Shown piece by piece: positions 48,675 to 61,407 of a stretch of 64,000 bases of DNA. The translations under genes were made by a program, and so were the position numbers. The notes under the pieces were generated by a model. The model did no database searches and was not told the DNA's origin. It saw nothing but the letters and a program-made list of their open reading frames with translations. Location of the stretch: positions 62,001-126,000 of the forward strand of contig CAWFMV010000019.1 in the NCBI GenBank assembly GCA_963817015.1, given 5' to 3'. Numbering within the stretch: position 1 is the first letter of the stretch; every line of letters begins with the position of its first letter. Source of the DNA: VAZQ01 sp963817015 (GTDB taxonomy: Bacteria; Pseudomonadota; Alphaproteobacteria; Rhizobiales; Xanthobacteraceae).

Positions 48675-49668
48675 TCACTCCTCCCGGCCGGTAGAACGTG
48701 CCGCGATCGAGCTCGCGTGCCGGGCCGACCAGCTCGGTGCCGCCGACCTCGGCCAGCACGCCGATAGAGCGCGCGCGCATCGGCTTCCTCCTCGGCGATC
48801 GGGCGGCGCACGATGCCTTCGCCGTAGCGCTGGCGGTAGATCGCGAGCGCCGTCGGATCGCGCACGCCGATGCGCGGCGCGAGCCGCTGCCATTCGGCGT
48901 CGGACGAGGCCAGGATCTCCTTGGCCTGGCGCGTCGCGTCGAGGAAGCGATCGACCGCCGACTTGTTCTTGCGCCGCCCAGCCGCCGTCGAAGGTGTAGC
49001 CGACGATCGCGACCGGCGCCCTTGGCGCCGAGCTGCTTCATCACCTCGTCCATCACGATCGCGCGCTTCTGTCCCTTGCCTTCGAGATCGGCGCAGAAAT
49101 TCCAGAACGTCAGCGTCGCGTCGTTCTCGCCCTGCACCGCCTTCTCGGACAGCAGCGGCGGCGCGCCATAGACGATCGTGGCCTGCCGGCGCAGATCGAG
49201 GCCGGAGCGGCGCGCCAGCCCCTGCAGCAGCAGCCAGCTCTTGTCGAGCGGGCCGCCCGCGATCGCGAGCTTCTTGCCCTTGAGATCGGCGATGTCCTTG
49301 ATCGGTCGAATTGCGCCGGCACCATCACGGCGCCGAGCGTGCTGGACGACGGATAGAACACGAGCTTGTCGCCGAGCGAGCGCTCGCGCGCGACCCACAG
49401 CCAGTCCGACAGCATCAGGTCGGCCGAGCCGCCCTTGATGGCGATCTTGCCGGCCTCGGTCGAGGCGAGTTCGATCGTCTCGATCTGCGAGATTGGCCTT
49501 CTTGTCGAGGCCGTGCGCTCTTGATGACGTCGAGCTCCCAGGCCAGCGTGCCGGTGCGCTGCACCGCGACGCGGATGCGGTCGGCCGCGGAGGCGCGTGG
49601 TGACGACGCGATGGCGCCACAACGGCTGCAAGACGCGGCTGTCGTCGCCCGCGAAGGCGGGGACCCAT
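48675..49668 (-). CDS. ABC transporter substrate-binding protein, NitT/TauT type; start within a dispersed repeat
   Basis: About 330 residues. After a hydrophobic leader (RLAAVVA, AIASSPRASA) the mature protein begins DRIRVAVQRTGTLAWELDVI, then IKGGSADLMLSDWLWVARE, LKGKKLAIAGGPLDKSWLLL and ENDATLTFWNFCADLEGKG. The only good start, ATG 49668, lies inside a copy of the dispersed GTCGTCGCCCGC palindrome (49640-49670), so the Arg-rich n-region of the signal peptide is encoded by repeat DNA. Indels near 49605, 49515, 49490, 49310, 49015, 48980, 48850, 48765 and 48685. It may deliver a metal-complex, alcohol or sulfonate-type ligand. Confidence 0.75.
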
Positions 49669-49670
49669 AC
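49640..49670. repeat. Single dispersed palindrome unit overlapping a gene start
   Basis: One unit of the family seen at 12540-12650, with CCCGCGAAGGCGGG core and CCCATAC tail. Elsewhere in the window the units come as inverted pairs between genes; here one unit supplies the start codon and first codons of the binding-protein gene. Confidence 0.75.
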
Positions 49671-49695
49671 GCCGAGCATCTGCGATCGGTGCCCG

Positions 49696-51887
49696 TCAGG
49701 CGATGACGTCTGACGAATGTCGCGGTCCATGGTCGCCGCCATCGTCAATGCGCGCCGTGATTCGTCCAGCACTGTGCGCCGCGTTGCGCTTGCGGCCGGC
49801 TGGCCTGCCGGTTCCACCACGGTGGCCGGCGCTGCCGCCACCGCCTGTCCGGTCACGATGATCTGCCCGATCATGGAGGGATGCGGCGTGCAGATGTAGG
49901 TGTAGGTGCCCGGCCGATTGAAGGTCACGCTCGCGGTTTCGCCCTTGCGCCAGCAGGCCGGTGTCCCAGCCGCCGCCGTCCGACGACGTGGCATTGTGCG
50001 GCTGCGCGCCGTTGTTGGTGAACGTCACCTTGGTGCCGGCCGTGACCGTGATGCGCAGCGGCGCCGTAGGTGTAGTCGTCGATCTTGATCTCGTTCGCGC
50101 GCGCCACCGGGCCGCTGAAGCCGACGACGTTCTCCGGCGGCGTGCGGCGCCGCGAACGGCTTGAGCCGGTCGCCCGGCGTGCCCTTGAGCGAGAACACCC
50201 AGATCATGTCGCTGTTCGCCGACGTGGTCTGGATCGAGACGCCGCCGACCGCGATCGCGACATATTGCGTGCCGTCGATCTCGTAGGTGATGGCGGGCGC
50301 ATCGGCGCCGGCGCCGGTCTGCCATTGCCAGAGCAGTTCGCCGGTCTTGGCGTCATAGGCCTGGAAGTTGCCGTCCGGCTCGCCGTGGAACACGAGGTCG
50401 CTCGCGGTCGCGAGCGCGCCGCGAGCCCTGCCCGATCGAATAGGGCATCCGCTTCTGCCAGGCGATCTTGTTGGTGCGGGAATCGACCGCGGTGAGCGTG
50501 CCGCCGTATTTCGCGCCGATCGCCGGCCCCACCGTCTTGCCGAGGCCGCGCAGGATGCGGCTCTGCGGCCGGTCGGCGGCGGTGACGTAGAACATAGCCG
50601 GTGCGCGGGCTGTAGGCCATCGGCGCCCAGTTCACGCCGCCATTGCCGCCGGGCGACATCAGGATCGGCTGGTCGTAGATCACGCCGAAGATGCATTTGG
50701 TGACCCAGGGCTCGAGCGGCTGCGGGCATTGCGGCATCACCGCGTCGCCGCGCGGGATGCGGCTGCGTCGGCGCGGAGGCGACGCGCTCGTCGACCTCCA
50801 CCGGCTTCTCGTCGATGCCGATCAGCGGCTTTCCGTTGGCGCGGTCGAGGATGTAGATCCAGCCGGTCTTGCAGGCCTCCGCGATGCCCTTGCGCATCTT
50901 GCCGTCGTAGATCTGGTCGAACAGCACGACCGGCGAGGGGCAGTCGAAGTCCCAGAGGTCGTGATGCACCTGCTGGAAGTGCCAGGCGTATTTGCCTTCG
51001 AGCGTCAGCGCCACGATCGAGGACGAGAACAGGTTGTCGCCCGGCCGGTCGCGGCCCATGCCGCCGGCTTCCGGGCCGGGATTGCCGGTCGAGAAATAGA
51101 TCAGGCCGAGTTCGGGATCGATCGCCGGCGTCTGCCAGACCGACGGCGCCGCCGACCTTCCAGGCGTTGGCGCGCTTGGGATCGGGATCGTCGGGCTTCG
51201 GCCAGGTGTCGGAGCCGAACTCGCCCGGCGCCGGCACCGTCCAGAAGCGCCACTTCTCCTTGCCGGTCTTGGCGTCGAGCGCGACCACGAAGCCGCGCGC
51301 CGAGCGGTCGCCGCCGGAAATGCCGGTATAGATCACGCCGTTGTGGTAGAGCGGCGCGCGGTGATGGTGTAGCCGTCCTGCCAGCGCGCCGACCTGCGTC
51401 TTCCAGACCTCCTTGCCGGTCTTGGCGTCGAGCGCGACGAAGTTGCCGTCGAGCTGGCCGAGGAACACCTTGCCGTCGCCGATCGCGACGCCGCGGTTGT
51501 CCCAGCCGCAGCAGACCGTGTTGATGTTCTGGTCGATGCCGGAGCGGTGCTCCCAGATCAGCGCGCCGGTCTTGGCGTCGAGCGCAAACACGTCGTCGTT
51601 GCCGGTCGCGATGTACATCACGCCGTCCTTGACGATCGGCGTGCCTTCGAGCGAATATTTCGCGCCGAGCCCGGAGCCGAGATGCACCACCCAGGCGCCC
51701 TTCAGGTTCTTGACGTTGCTGCGGTTGATCTGCGTCAGCGTCGAATAGCGGGTGTTGCACCAGTCGCCGCCGATGGTGAGCCATTCCTTGCCGGCCGGCT
51801 TGCGCAGGTCCGGGTGCGCGCTGGGCCAGCTCGCGGCCGACGGCAGGGCGACGGCGCAAGCCAGGCGGCCACGCAGACAAGGCGCAT
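49696..51887 (-). CDS. PQQ-dependent alcohol dehydrogenase fused to a C-terminal cupredoxin
   Basis: About 725 residues. GGGAGGAG precedes ATG 51887; a signal peptide follows. The eight-bladed quinoprotein domain (about 25-590) has W-motif repeats such as GKEWLTIGGDWCNTRYSTL and VFALDAKTGALIWEHR, the vicinal disulfide NTVCCGWDNRGVA over PQQ, the cation Asn in STGNPGP and catalytic WDFD (50943-50951): the extra Asp two residues after the catalytic Asp is typical of lanthanide-dependent enzymes. The cupredoxin (about 610-700) shows VTAGTKVTFTNNGAQPHNAT and YTYICTPHPSMIGQIIVTG, giving His-Cys-His-Met type-1 copper ligands. About ten indels; the terminal residues are uncertain. Confidence 0.87.
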
Positions 51888-52116
51888 TGACGCTCCTCCC
51901 GCGAGCCCAGTAGATCGGCCGCATGGCCCTTGGATTGCTCAACCGGCGGTTTCATGTGTTGGTGCGGCCGACGATGCCACAGCTGCCGGCAGATTGGAAA
52001 CGTCGGGCGATGTCGCAAATGGCCACGCCGGGCATTGCTGCACCTGCCACGAGCCGCTATCTTGATGCCTTCCGCGCAACGTTTCGGAGTTCCGGCTACC
52101 GCCGGTTGAAGGACAG

Positions 52117-52874
52117 ATGGACCAGCCCAATTTCTTCGGCGACTACGACACGCTGCTCGAACTCGTGCGCAACCGCGTCAGCGTGCGCAAGCTCAAGCCC
52201 GATCCGATCCCGGACGAGTACGTCGAACAAGATCCTCGAGATCGGCCGCTGGGCGATGTCGGGCGCCAACGGCCAGCCGTGGGAATTCGTGGTCGTGAAG
52301 GACCCGAAGATCAAGAAGGAGCTGTACCGCGTCTATATCGAGGAGAACACCGACTTCATCTACTGGATGGAGCAGCAGCGCGACTTCAAGCTGCGCCATC
52401 CCGCCTACCAGATGACGCAGCGAGGACTCGGTGCAGAAGCAGCGCGTCTCGCAGGGCTGGTCGGAGGCGCCGGTGCTGATCGTGATCCTCGGCGACGGCC
52501 GCCGCCAGTGGGCGACCGTGCAGGGCGCGCACACCTTCGGGCGCGGCCAGTCGCATCTCACCGACGGGCTCGCCAACGCCTCGATGATGATGCACCTCGC
52601 GGCCGCCTCGCTCGGGCTCGGCAGCCAGCACACCACCATTCACATCGAGGACCCGTTCAAGCGCGTGCTCGGCGTGCCCGACCTGCTCACCTTCAACCTG
52701 ATCATGCCGGTCGGCTATCCGGACGTGCCGTCGAAGCCCGGCGTGCGCCGCCCGCTCGAGGACATGGTGCATCACGACACCTACGACATGTCGAAATACA
52801 TGACCAACGAGCAGGCGGTGAAATATCTCTATTCGCTGCGGGAAAAGACCGTGCCGGTGTATCGCAATTCCTAA
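52117..52874 (+). CDS. Nitroreductase-family flavoprotein
   Basis: About 252 residues. LLELVRNRVSVRKLKPDPIP, IGRWAMSGANGQPWEFVVVK and LGLGSQHTTIHIED correspond to the FMN-binding Arg, the Pro/Trp loop and the C-terminal glycine motif of the NfsA/FMN-dehydrogenase superfamily. Indels near 52230 and 52425. GAAGGAC precedes ATG 52117. It is divergent from the PQQ operon with a 229-base gap, and first in a long plus-strand gene run. Reduction of nitro, enone or halogenated groups is possible. Confidence 0.87.
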
Positions 52875-52989
52875 CGGCGGGCAGGACAGCGAAGAAGTGA
52901 CGCACACTGCGCCGCGCTCGCCACATTGAGCCGGCGGGGCACAGGCGATCAAGGTGGCGCGAGGAACGTCTCATCTGGGAGGATTCGAC

Positions 52990-53977
52990 ATGCGTTGGCA
53001 CATTGAGACGCAAGCGTCGTTGGCCGGCGCATTGGCCGCGCCTCTGATGACGGCTGCCGTCGCGCGAGCGCCCATCGCGCTCGACAAGATCCGGTTCGGC
53101 AAGTCGGTGCCCAATTCGTTCGCCTTCAGCACCGCCGAGATCGGAATCGACGCCAAGATCTGGGAGCACGGAGGACATCGAGCTCGCGGTGTCCGCGTTC
53201 CGCGGCGACGCGCAGATGCAGCAGGCGCTCACGGCCGGCGCGCGTCGACGTCGCGGTCGGCTCCGGTCCCGGGCCTCGGCTTCCGCGCCAAGGGCGTGCC
53301 GGCGATCGGCGTTGCCGCCATGTATGGCCCGCCCGCCAATCTGGCGCTCACCGTGCTGTCGCGCTCGTCGATCAAGACGGTCGCCGATCTCAAGGGCAAG
53401 ACGCATCGGCGTCACCACGCTCGGCTCGCTCACCGACTGGCTGACGCGCAAGCTGTCGCAGCAGCAGGGCTGGGGCCCCGACGGCATCCAGGTGCTGCCG
53501 CTCGGCGCGGTGCCGGCGCGGCTCGCCGCCATGGAGCGCAACGAGCTCGACGGCATGGTGATCGAATCGGCGACCGGCTACGAGCTCGAGGAGCAGGGCA
53601 AGGGCCGCAACATTCTGCTGTTCGGCGACATCGAGAAGCATTTCTACACCCACGTCATCTACGCCACCGACGACATGATCGAGAAGCGCGCCGGAGCTGT
53701 TGCGGCGCTTCCTGCGCGGCTGGTTCAAGACCGTGGCCTTCATGAAGGCGAACAAGGCCGCCGCCGTGAAGTCCGGCGCCAAGGTGGTCGAGGTGCGCGA
53801 GAGCATCGTCGTCGAAGGTCTACGACACCCAGATCGGCAGTTTCTCGACCGACGGCGCCTGGGACCCGGCAGTCGATCGACGTGATCCGCAATTCGCTGA
53901 AGGACCTCGGCATCCTCGACTTCATCCCGGAGGCGAAAGTCATCTACAACGACAAGTTCGTCCCGGTGAAATTCTGA
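52990..53977 (+). CDS. ABC transporter substrate-binding protein, NitT/TauT (SsuA/ThiY-like)
   Basis: About 326 residues. After a leader ending TAAVARA, LDKIRFGKSVPNSFAFS opens the first lobe; LKGKRIGVTTLGSLTDWL, VLPLGAVPARLAAMERNEL and DGMVIESATGYE are typical of NMT1/THI5-like binding proteins. Indels occur at about 53172, 53248, 53268, 53402, 53690, 53818 and 53870; most are single-base insertions at codon junctions. Four genes of the same importer follow. Ligand likely a heterocycle or N-compound (inference from the hydrolases downstream). Confidence 0.87.
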
Positions 53978-53978
53978 C

Positions 53979-54854
53979 GTGACCGCCGAGCAGCACGCAA
54001 GCCGAAGCATCGACGCAACTGCCACGCGCGACTGGCGCCGCCGGCGGCAATCGCGGTCGACCACGTGTCGATGACCTTTGTCGGCCGCGACGCCGCGCAG
54101 ACCGTGCAGGCGCTCGACGACGTCTCGCTCGACATCCGCAAGGGCGAGTTCGTCTGCCTGCTCGGCCCGTCGGGCTGCGGCAAGAGCACGCTGCTCGGCA
54201 TCATCGGCGGCATGCTGCAGCCGACCGCGGGCTCGGTCACGGTCGCGGGCGCGCCGGTGACCGGCCCGCGGCCGAACGACATCGCCTTCGTGTTCCAGGA
54301 AAGCACGCTGCTGCCCTGGTACACGGTGCTCGAGAATTTCCGGCTCGCGCTGAAATTCCAGGGCATCGACGGACGCGAGCTGGCGCGAGCGCGCGATGCA
54401 GGCGCTCTCCGCCGTCGACATGACGCAGTTCGCCAACCACTATCCCAAGCAGCTCTCCGGCGGCATGAAGCAGCGCATCAATCTCGCGCGCGGGCTGTGC
54501 GTCGGCACGCAGGTGCTGCTGCTCGACGAGCCGTTCGCGGCGCTCGACGAACAGACCCGCATGGTGCTGGGCGAGGACCTGTCGATGCTGCTGGCGCGCA
54601 CCGGCAAGACCATCGTGTTCGTCACCCATTCGCTGGCCGAGGCGGTGTTCCTCGCCGACCGCATCGTGGTGATGACGGCGCGGCCGGGCAAGATCAAGGC
54701 CGAGCATCACGTGCCGCATCCGCATCCGCGCTCGCCGGATTTCATGCTGACCGACGAGTTCGGCGCGATCCGCAACGAGCTCTACGCGCTGCTGCGCGAC
54801 GAGATCCGGGCGACCGTCGCGCGCATGCGCGAGGCGCGCGACGCGGGCGGGTGA
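53979..54854 (+). CDS. ABC transporter ATPase, NitT/TauT (SsuB-like)
   Basis: About 290 residues. Walker A GPSGCGKSTLLGIIGGML, Q-loop AFVFQESTLLPWYTVLENFR, signature QLSGGMKQRINLARGL, Walker B LLLDEPFAALDEQTR and switch VFVTHSLAEAVFLADR. GTG 53979 is two bases after the previous stop. Indels near 54035 and 54390. The C-terminal extension is Arg/Glu-rich. Confidence 0.9.
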
Positions 54855-54963
54855 ACGGAATGCGTTTTTCTGGCGACGCGACGCGCTATGGGGGAGGGAA
54901 CGTGGTGGCGCGAGCCTTCGCGATCGCAGTAACTCGCTCGCGTATGGAGCCGCATCGGACGCC

Positions 54964-55720
54964 ATGATCCGCCCGATCAGATCCTCATCCGCTCGATCCA
55001 GTTCGGCCTGGTCGCCGTCCTGTTCGCACCTGGTATTCGCGACCCAACGCGGCGTTCGCACGCTGCTGCTGCCGCCGCCCGAACTGGTCTGGCGCGAGAT
55101 GCAGGTGCTGTGGATCGTCCGGCCGGCTGTGGTGCGGCGGCCGTGATCACGCTCACGACCATCGTGCAAGGCCTATGCGATCGCGGTCATCGCCGGCATC
55201 GCGGTCGGCTTCCTGGTCACGCGCTCGCGCACGCTGGTGCGCATCTTCGAGCCGGTGCTCGACCGGCATGTTCGCGGTGCCGCTGACGCTGTTCTTTCCG
55301 CTGTTCGTGGTGTTCTTCGGCATCGGGCCGGATTCGAAGGTCGCCTATGGCGCGACCTACAGCTTCTTTCCGATCGCGCTCAACACCATCGCGGGCTTCT
55401 CCAGCGTCGACGAGCTTTATCTGCGCGCGGTGCGCTCGATGGGCGCGTCGAGCCTCGCAGCAATTCCGCCACGTCTATCTGCCGGCGCGCGCTGCCGGTC
55501 ACGCTCACCGGCCTGCGCATCGGCTTCTTCATCTGCATCGCGTCGGTGCTGGGCGGCGAGACGCTCGCGGCCGCCGCCGGCGTCGGCAAGTCGATCGCGC
55601 TCGTCGGCCGAACTGATGGAGACCGCGCGGCTCTATGCCTGGATCGCCTTCGTGGTGATCGTCTCGGTGATGCTCAATCTGCTGGCGCTCGCCGCCGAGT
55701 CGCGCAGCGAGCGGGAGTGA
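54964..55720 (+). CDS. ABC transporter permease, NitT/TauT
   Basis: About 250 residues, six spans. TQRGVRTLLLPPPELVWREM, then AIAVIAGIAVGFLVTRSRTL, VPLTLFFPLFVVFFGIGPDS and an EAA loop with YLRAVRSMGAS. Indels near 55000, 55120, 55165, 55267, 55455, 55490 and 55610. A 109-base gap before it contains no gene. Confidence 0.85.
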
Positions 55721-55726
55721 CGCGCG

Positions 55727-56484
55727 ATGAGCGCCACGCAGGTCCGCCTGATCCGGCTCGCGCTGATCGTCGCTGCTGCTCGCGATCTGGGAACTCTATG
55801 CGCGCTTCGTCAGCACGTCGTCGCTGATCGCGGGCCCGAGCGACGTCGCGCTGGCGTGGTGGCCGAAGGTGCATGGGCGAGCCGCGGCGTGCGCGCGGCC
55901 GTCGGCGTGACGCTGGTCGAGCTGGTCGTGGCATTCGCGCTGTCGGTCGTGTTCGGCATGCTGATCGGCGTCCTGATCGGGCTCAGCAATATCGGCCGCC
56001 GCAGCCTCTATCCGGTGGTGCTGCTGCTCTACGGCATTCCGCAGGCGATCATGCTGCCGCTGTTCGTGCTGATCTTCGGGCTCGGGCCGGCCAGCAAGAT
56101 CGCCTTCGGCTTCAGCCACGGCATCTTCCCGGTGATCGTCAACACGCATCGCCGGCATGCGCAACGTCAGCCCGCTGCTGGTCGGCGGCGCCGCCGCCAT
56201 GGGCGCGACGCGGGCGCAGCAGGTGCGCTACGTGATCTTCCCGCACATGGTGACGACGGTGTTCGCCGGCCTGCGGCTGGCCATGACGCTGACGCTGCTC
56301 GGCGTCGTCCTGGCGGAGATCTTCGTGTCGCAGGGCGGCATCGGCTTCTTCACGCTGGCTCTATTCCGAGACCTTCAACCCGGCGGCTCTGATGGCGCTT
56401 GTCTTGACGCTCGCTCTCATGGCAATTGCGCTCAACGAGCTGGTGCGCCTGGTCGAGGCGCGCTTCTCGCGCTGGAAGGAATGA
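55727..56484 (+). CDS. ABC transporter permease, NitT/TauT, second copy
   Basis: About 250 residues. VTLVELVVAFALSVVFGMLI, YGIPQAIMLPLFVLIFGLGP, then an EAA loop around GGAAAMGATRAQQVRYVIFP. Indels near 55775, 55885, 56145 and 56365. Start ATG 55727 is 7 bases after the first permease. Two different permeases with one ATPase imply a heterodimeric channel. Confidence 0.85.
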
Positions 56485-56494
56485 CTGAGCGGGC

Positions 56495-58583
<2,089 letters not shown>

Positions 58584-58587
<4 letters not shown>

Positions 58588-60281
58588 GCCGCAACGAAGC
58601 CCATCCGATCACCGTCGAGGTCGTGCGCAACGCCATCGTGGCCTATGCGGACGAGATGGCGAACGCGCTGCTCGAAGGCCGCCTACAACATGATGATCTA
58701 CGAGGTGCGCGACTATTGCTGCGGCCTGATCGACACGCAGGCGCGCATGATCTCGCAGAACCGCGGCGGGCTGCCGATCTTCCTCGCCGATCTCGGCGTC
58801 GCGGTCGCCGACGGCATCGCGCGCTACGGTCTCGACGGCTTTGCGCCCGGCGACGTCGTGGTGATGAACCAGGCCGAGGTCTGCGGCCAGCATCTCAACA
58901 ACGTGGTGGTCTATTCGCCCTGCTTCCACGACGGCGAGGTCGTCGGCTTCGCGGCCAACCGCGCGCATTGGGTCGATATCGGCGGCATGCACCAGGGCTT
59001 CGGCTCGACCAACACCACCGACATCTATCGGCGAAGGCCTGCAGATCCGCTCGCTCAAGATCTACGAGGCCGGCAAGCGCAACGAGACGCTCTGGCAGAT
59101 CATCCGCGACAATGTGCGCTATCCGGATGCGAGCCTCGGCGACCTGCGCGCGCAGATCGCCTCCTGCCAGCTCGGCGCGCGCCGCTATGGCGAGCTGATC
59201 GCGCGCTATGGCCGCGAGACGGTCGAGGCCTGCATCGCCAAGGTCTGGGACCAGGCCGAGCTGGCGGCGCGCCGCGTGGTCGAGTCGATCCCGGACGGCG
59301 ACTACGAGGCCGAAAGCTTCCTCGACAACGACGGCCGCAATCTCGACAAGCCGCTGCGCGTGAAGGTCAAGGTGCAGGTGCGCGGCTCGCAGATGACGGT
59401 CGACTTCACCGAGATGAATCCGCAGGTGCCGTCGCCGCTCAATTCCGGCCGCTCCGGCGGCATCGCGGCGGCGCGCGTCGCCTTCAAGGCGCTGACCTCG
59501 CCCGATCTCGACGTCAACGAAGGCTGCTTCCGCCCGCTCGAAGTGATCCTGCCGGACGGCACCATGCTGAGCGCGCAGCCGGCGGCCGCGCTCGGGCGCT
59601 GGAGCATCGCGCTGCCGACCGTGATCGACACCATCCTCAAGGCGCTGTCGCCGGCGGTGCCGCAGCTCATGCCGGCCGCGCACAAGGGCGACATGGGCGG
59701 CTGCTCGTTCTTCGGCTTCCGGCCGGACGGCTCGCGCTACCTGCTGATGAACATCTTCGGCGGCGGCTGGGGCGGGCGGCCGAACGAGGACGGCGAATCC
59801 GCCGCGTCTCGGTCTGCCAGGGCGACGTGCGCAACACGCCGGTCGAGTTGCAGGAGATCAAATATCCGGTGCTGATCGACAAGCACGCGTTCCGCAGCGA
59901 CTCCGGCGGCGCCGGCCGCTATCCGCGGCGGGCTCGGGCTCGAAGTCACCTACCGGATGCTGCAGCCCTGCAAGGCCAACATCAATTGCGAGCGCACGGT
60001 CGATCCGCCCTGGGGCCTGCATGGCGGCAAGTCCGCGCGCCACCAACGCGGCCATCGTCCGCCGCGCCGACGGCACCGAGCAGGTGCGTGCTGCAAGGCG
60101 ACCGAGATCCCGCTCGCGACCGGCGACGTCGTGACCTTCCTCACCGCCGGCGGCGGCGGCTATGGCGATCCGCAAGCGCGCGCCGCGCGAGGCGGTCGCG
60201 CGCGATGTCGCCGAGGGCGTGGTCTCGACGGAGGCGGCGACGAAGGACTATGGCGCATCCGGCGAACAGCCAGCCGAGTGA
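58584..60281 (+). CDS. hyuB: Hydantoinase family protein, subunit B
   Basis: About 560 residues. ITVEVVRNAIVAYADEMANA, the metal/substrate-side MISQNRGGLPIFLADLG, DVVVMNQAEVCGQHLNNVVV and AANRAHWVDIGGMHQG are diagnostic; the C-terminus has GDVRNTPVELQEIKYPVLI and LTAGGGGYGDPQAR. Indels near 58680, 59035, 59805, 59930, 60040, 60085 and 60180. Forms an A/B complex with the upstream protein. Directly followed by two creatinase-fold genes. Confidence 0.9.
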
Positions 60282-60285
60282 GCCG

Positions 60286-61392
60286 ATGATCGACGACGAC
60301 CGCAAGCAGCGTCTGCTCGCCGCCATGGCGGAGAGCCGGCATCGACATGCTGCTGGTCTACGGCAATGCCTGGCAGGGCGATTATCTGCGCTACACCACC
60401 GACTACTCGCATCGCTGGAAGGGCAGGCGCTCGCGCTCGTGCGCGGCGACGGGCACGTCACGCTCTATCTCGACAGCCCGCTGGAAGTCGACCGCGCCGC
60501 AGATCGAATGCCCGGCATCGAGGTCGTGCATGCGCCGAACCTGATCGCCGAGGTCGACGACGCGCTCGACCGCTTCCGCAACCAGCGCATCGGCGCCGCG
60601 CCCGGCCGCCTGATCCCGCGCCGGCTCGCGGCGCGCGCCAAGGATCTGAAGCTCGCCGACCAGACCGCGTTCCTCGACCGCCTGCTGATGCACAAGCTCG
60701 ACGTCCGAGATCGACGCCATGCGGCGCGCCGCCAAGCTCGCGGACGAGGGCTACGCGGTGTTCCGCGAGGCCGCGCGCGTCGGCCGCGCCGACTACGAGC
60801 TGATCGCCGAGATCGAGGCGTTCTTCCGCGCCAACGGCGTCGACCACAATTTCCAGATCATCGGCGTCGGCGGGCCAGGAGGTGCGCGGCATGGCGCCGC
60901 CGATCGGGCAAGCGGCTCAAGCGCGGCGACATGGTGACGACCGAGCTGACGCCCTGCGTCGACGGCTATTACGCGCAGATCTGCCGCACGCTGGTGGTCG
61001 GCGAGCCGAACGCCGAGCAGAAGAAGGCGCACGCGCTCTGGCGCGAAGTCGATGGAGGCCGGCATCGCGGTGGTGCGCGACGGCGTCACCGCCGCCGACA
61101 TCGCGCGCGCCGAGAACGACGTGTTCCGCGCGCACGGGCTCGGCGAGTACACCACCAGCGAATACACCCGCGTGCGCGGCCACGGGCTCGGCCTGTTCGT
61201 CGACACCAAGCCGCACATCCTCGAGGACGTGACCACGCGCATCGACGCGGGCATGACGCTTGATCGTGCATCCCAACACCTATCATCCGGTGGTGGGCTA
61301 CATGGTGCTCGGCGATTCGCTCGTGGTCACGCAAGGACGGCTGCGAGGTCCTCACCGCGACGCCGCGCGAACTGTTCAGCGTGCCGGCATGA
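60286..61392 (+). CDS. M24/creatinase-fold hydrolase with altered metal ligands
   Basis: About 365 residues: creatinase N-domain then a pita-bread domain. AMRRAAKLADEGYAVFREAA begins the catalytic domain. In metallo-members the first strand reads Asp-x-Gly and ends Ser-Asp; here it is TTELTPCVDGYYAQICRT, so the two Asp ligands are Glu (60943-60945) and Gln (60976-60978). The HGLGLFVDTKPHI block with its His is kept. This matches metal-independent creatinase-like members better than aminopeptidase P. Indels near 60335, 60420, 60500, 60705, 60878, 61055, 61258 and 61335. Four bases after HyuB. Confidence 0.83.
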
Positions 61393-61407
61393 TTGGAAGA
61401 TCCGGTC

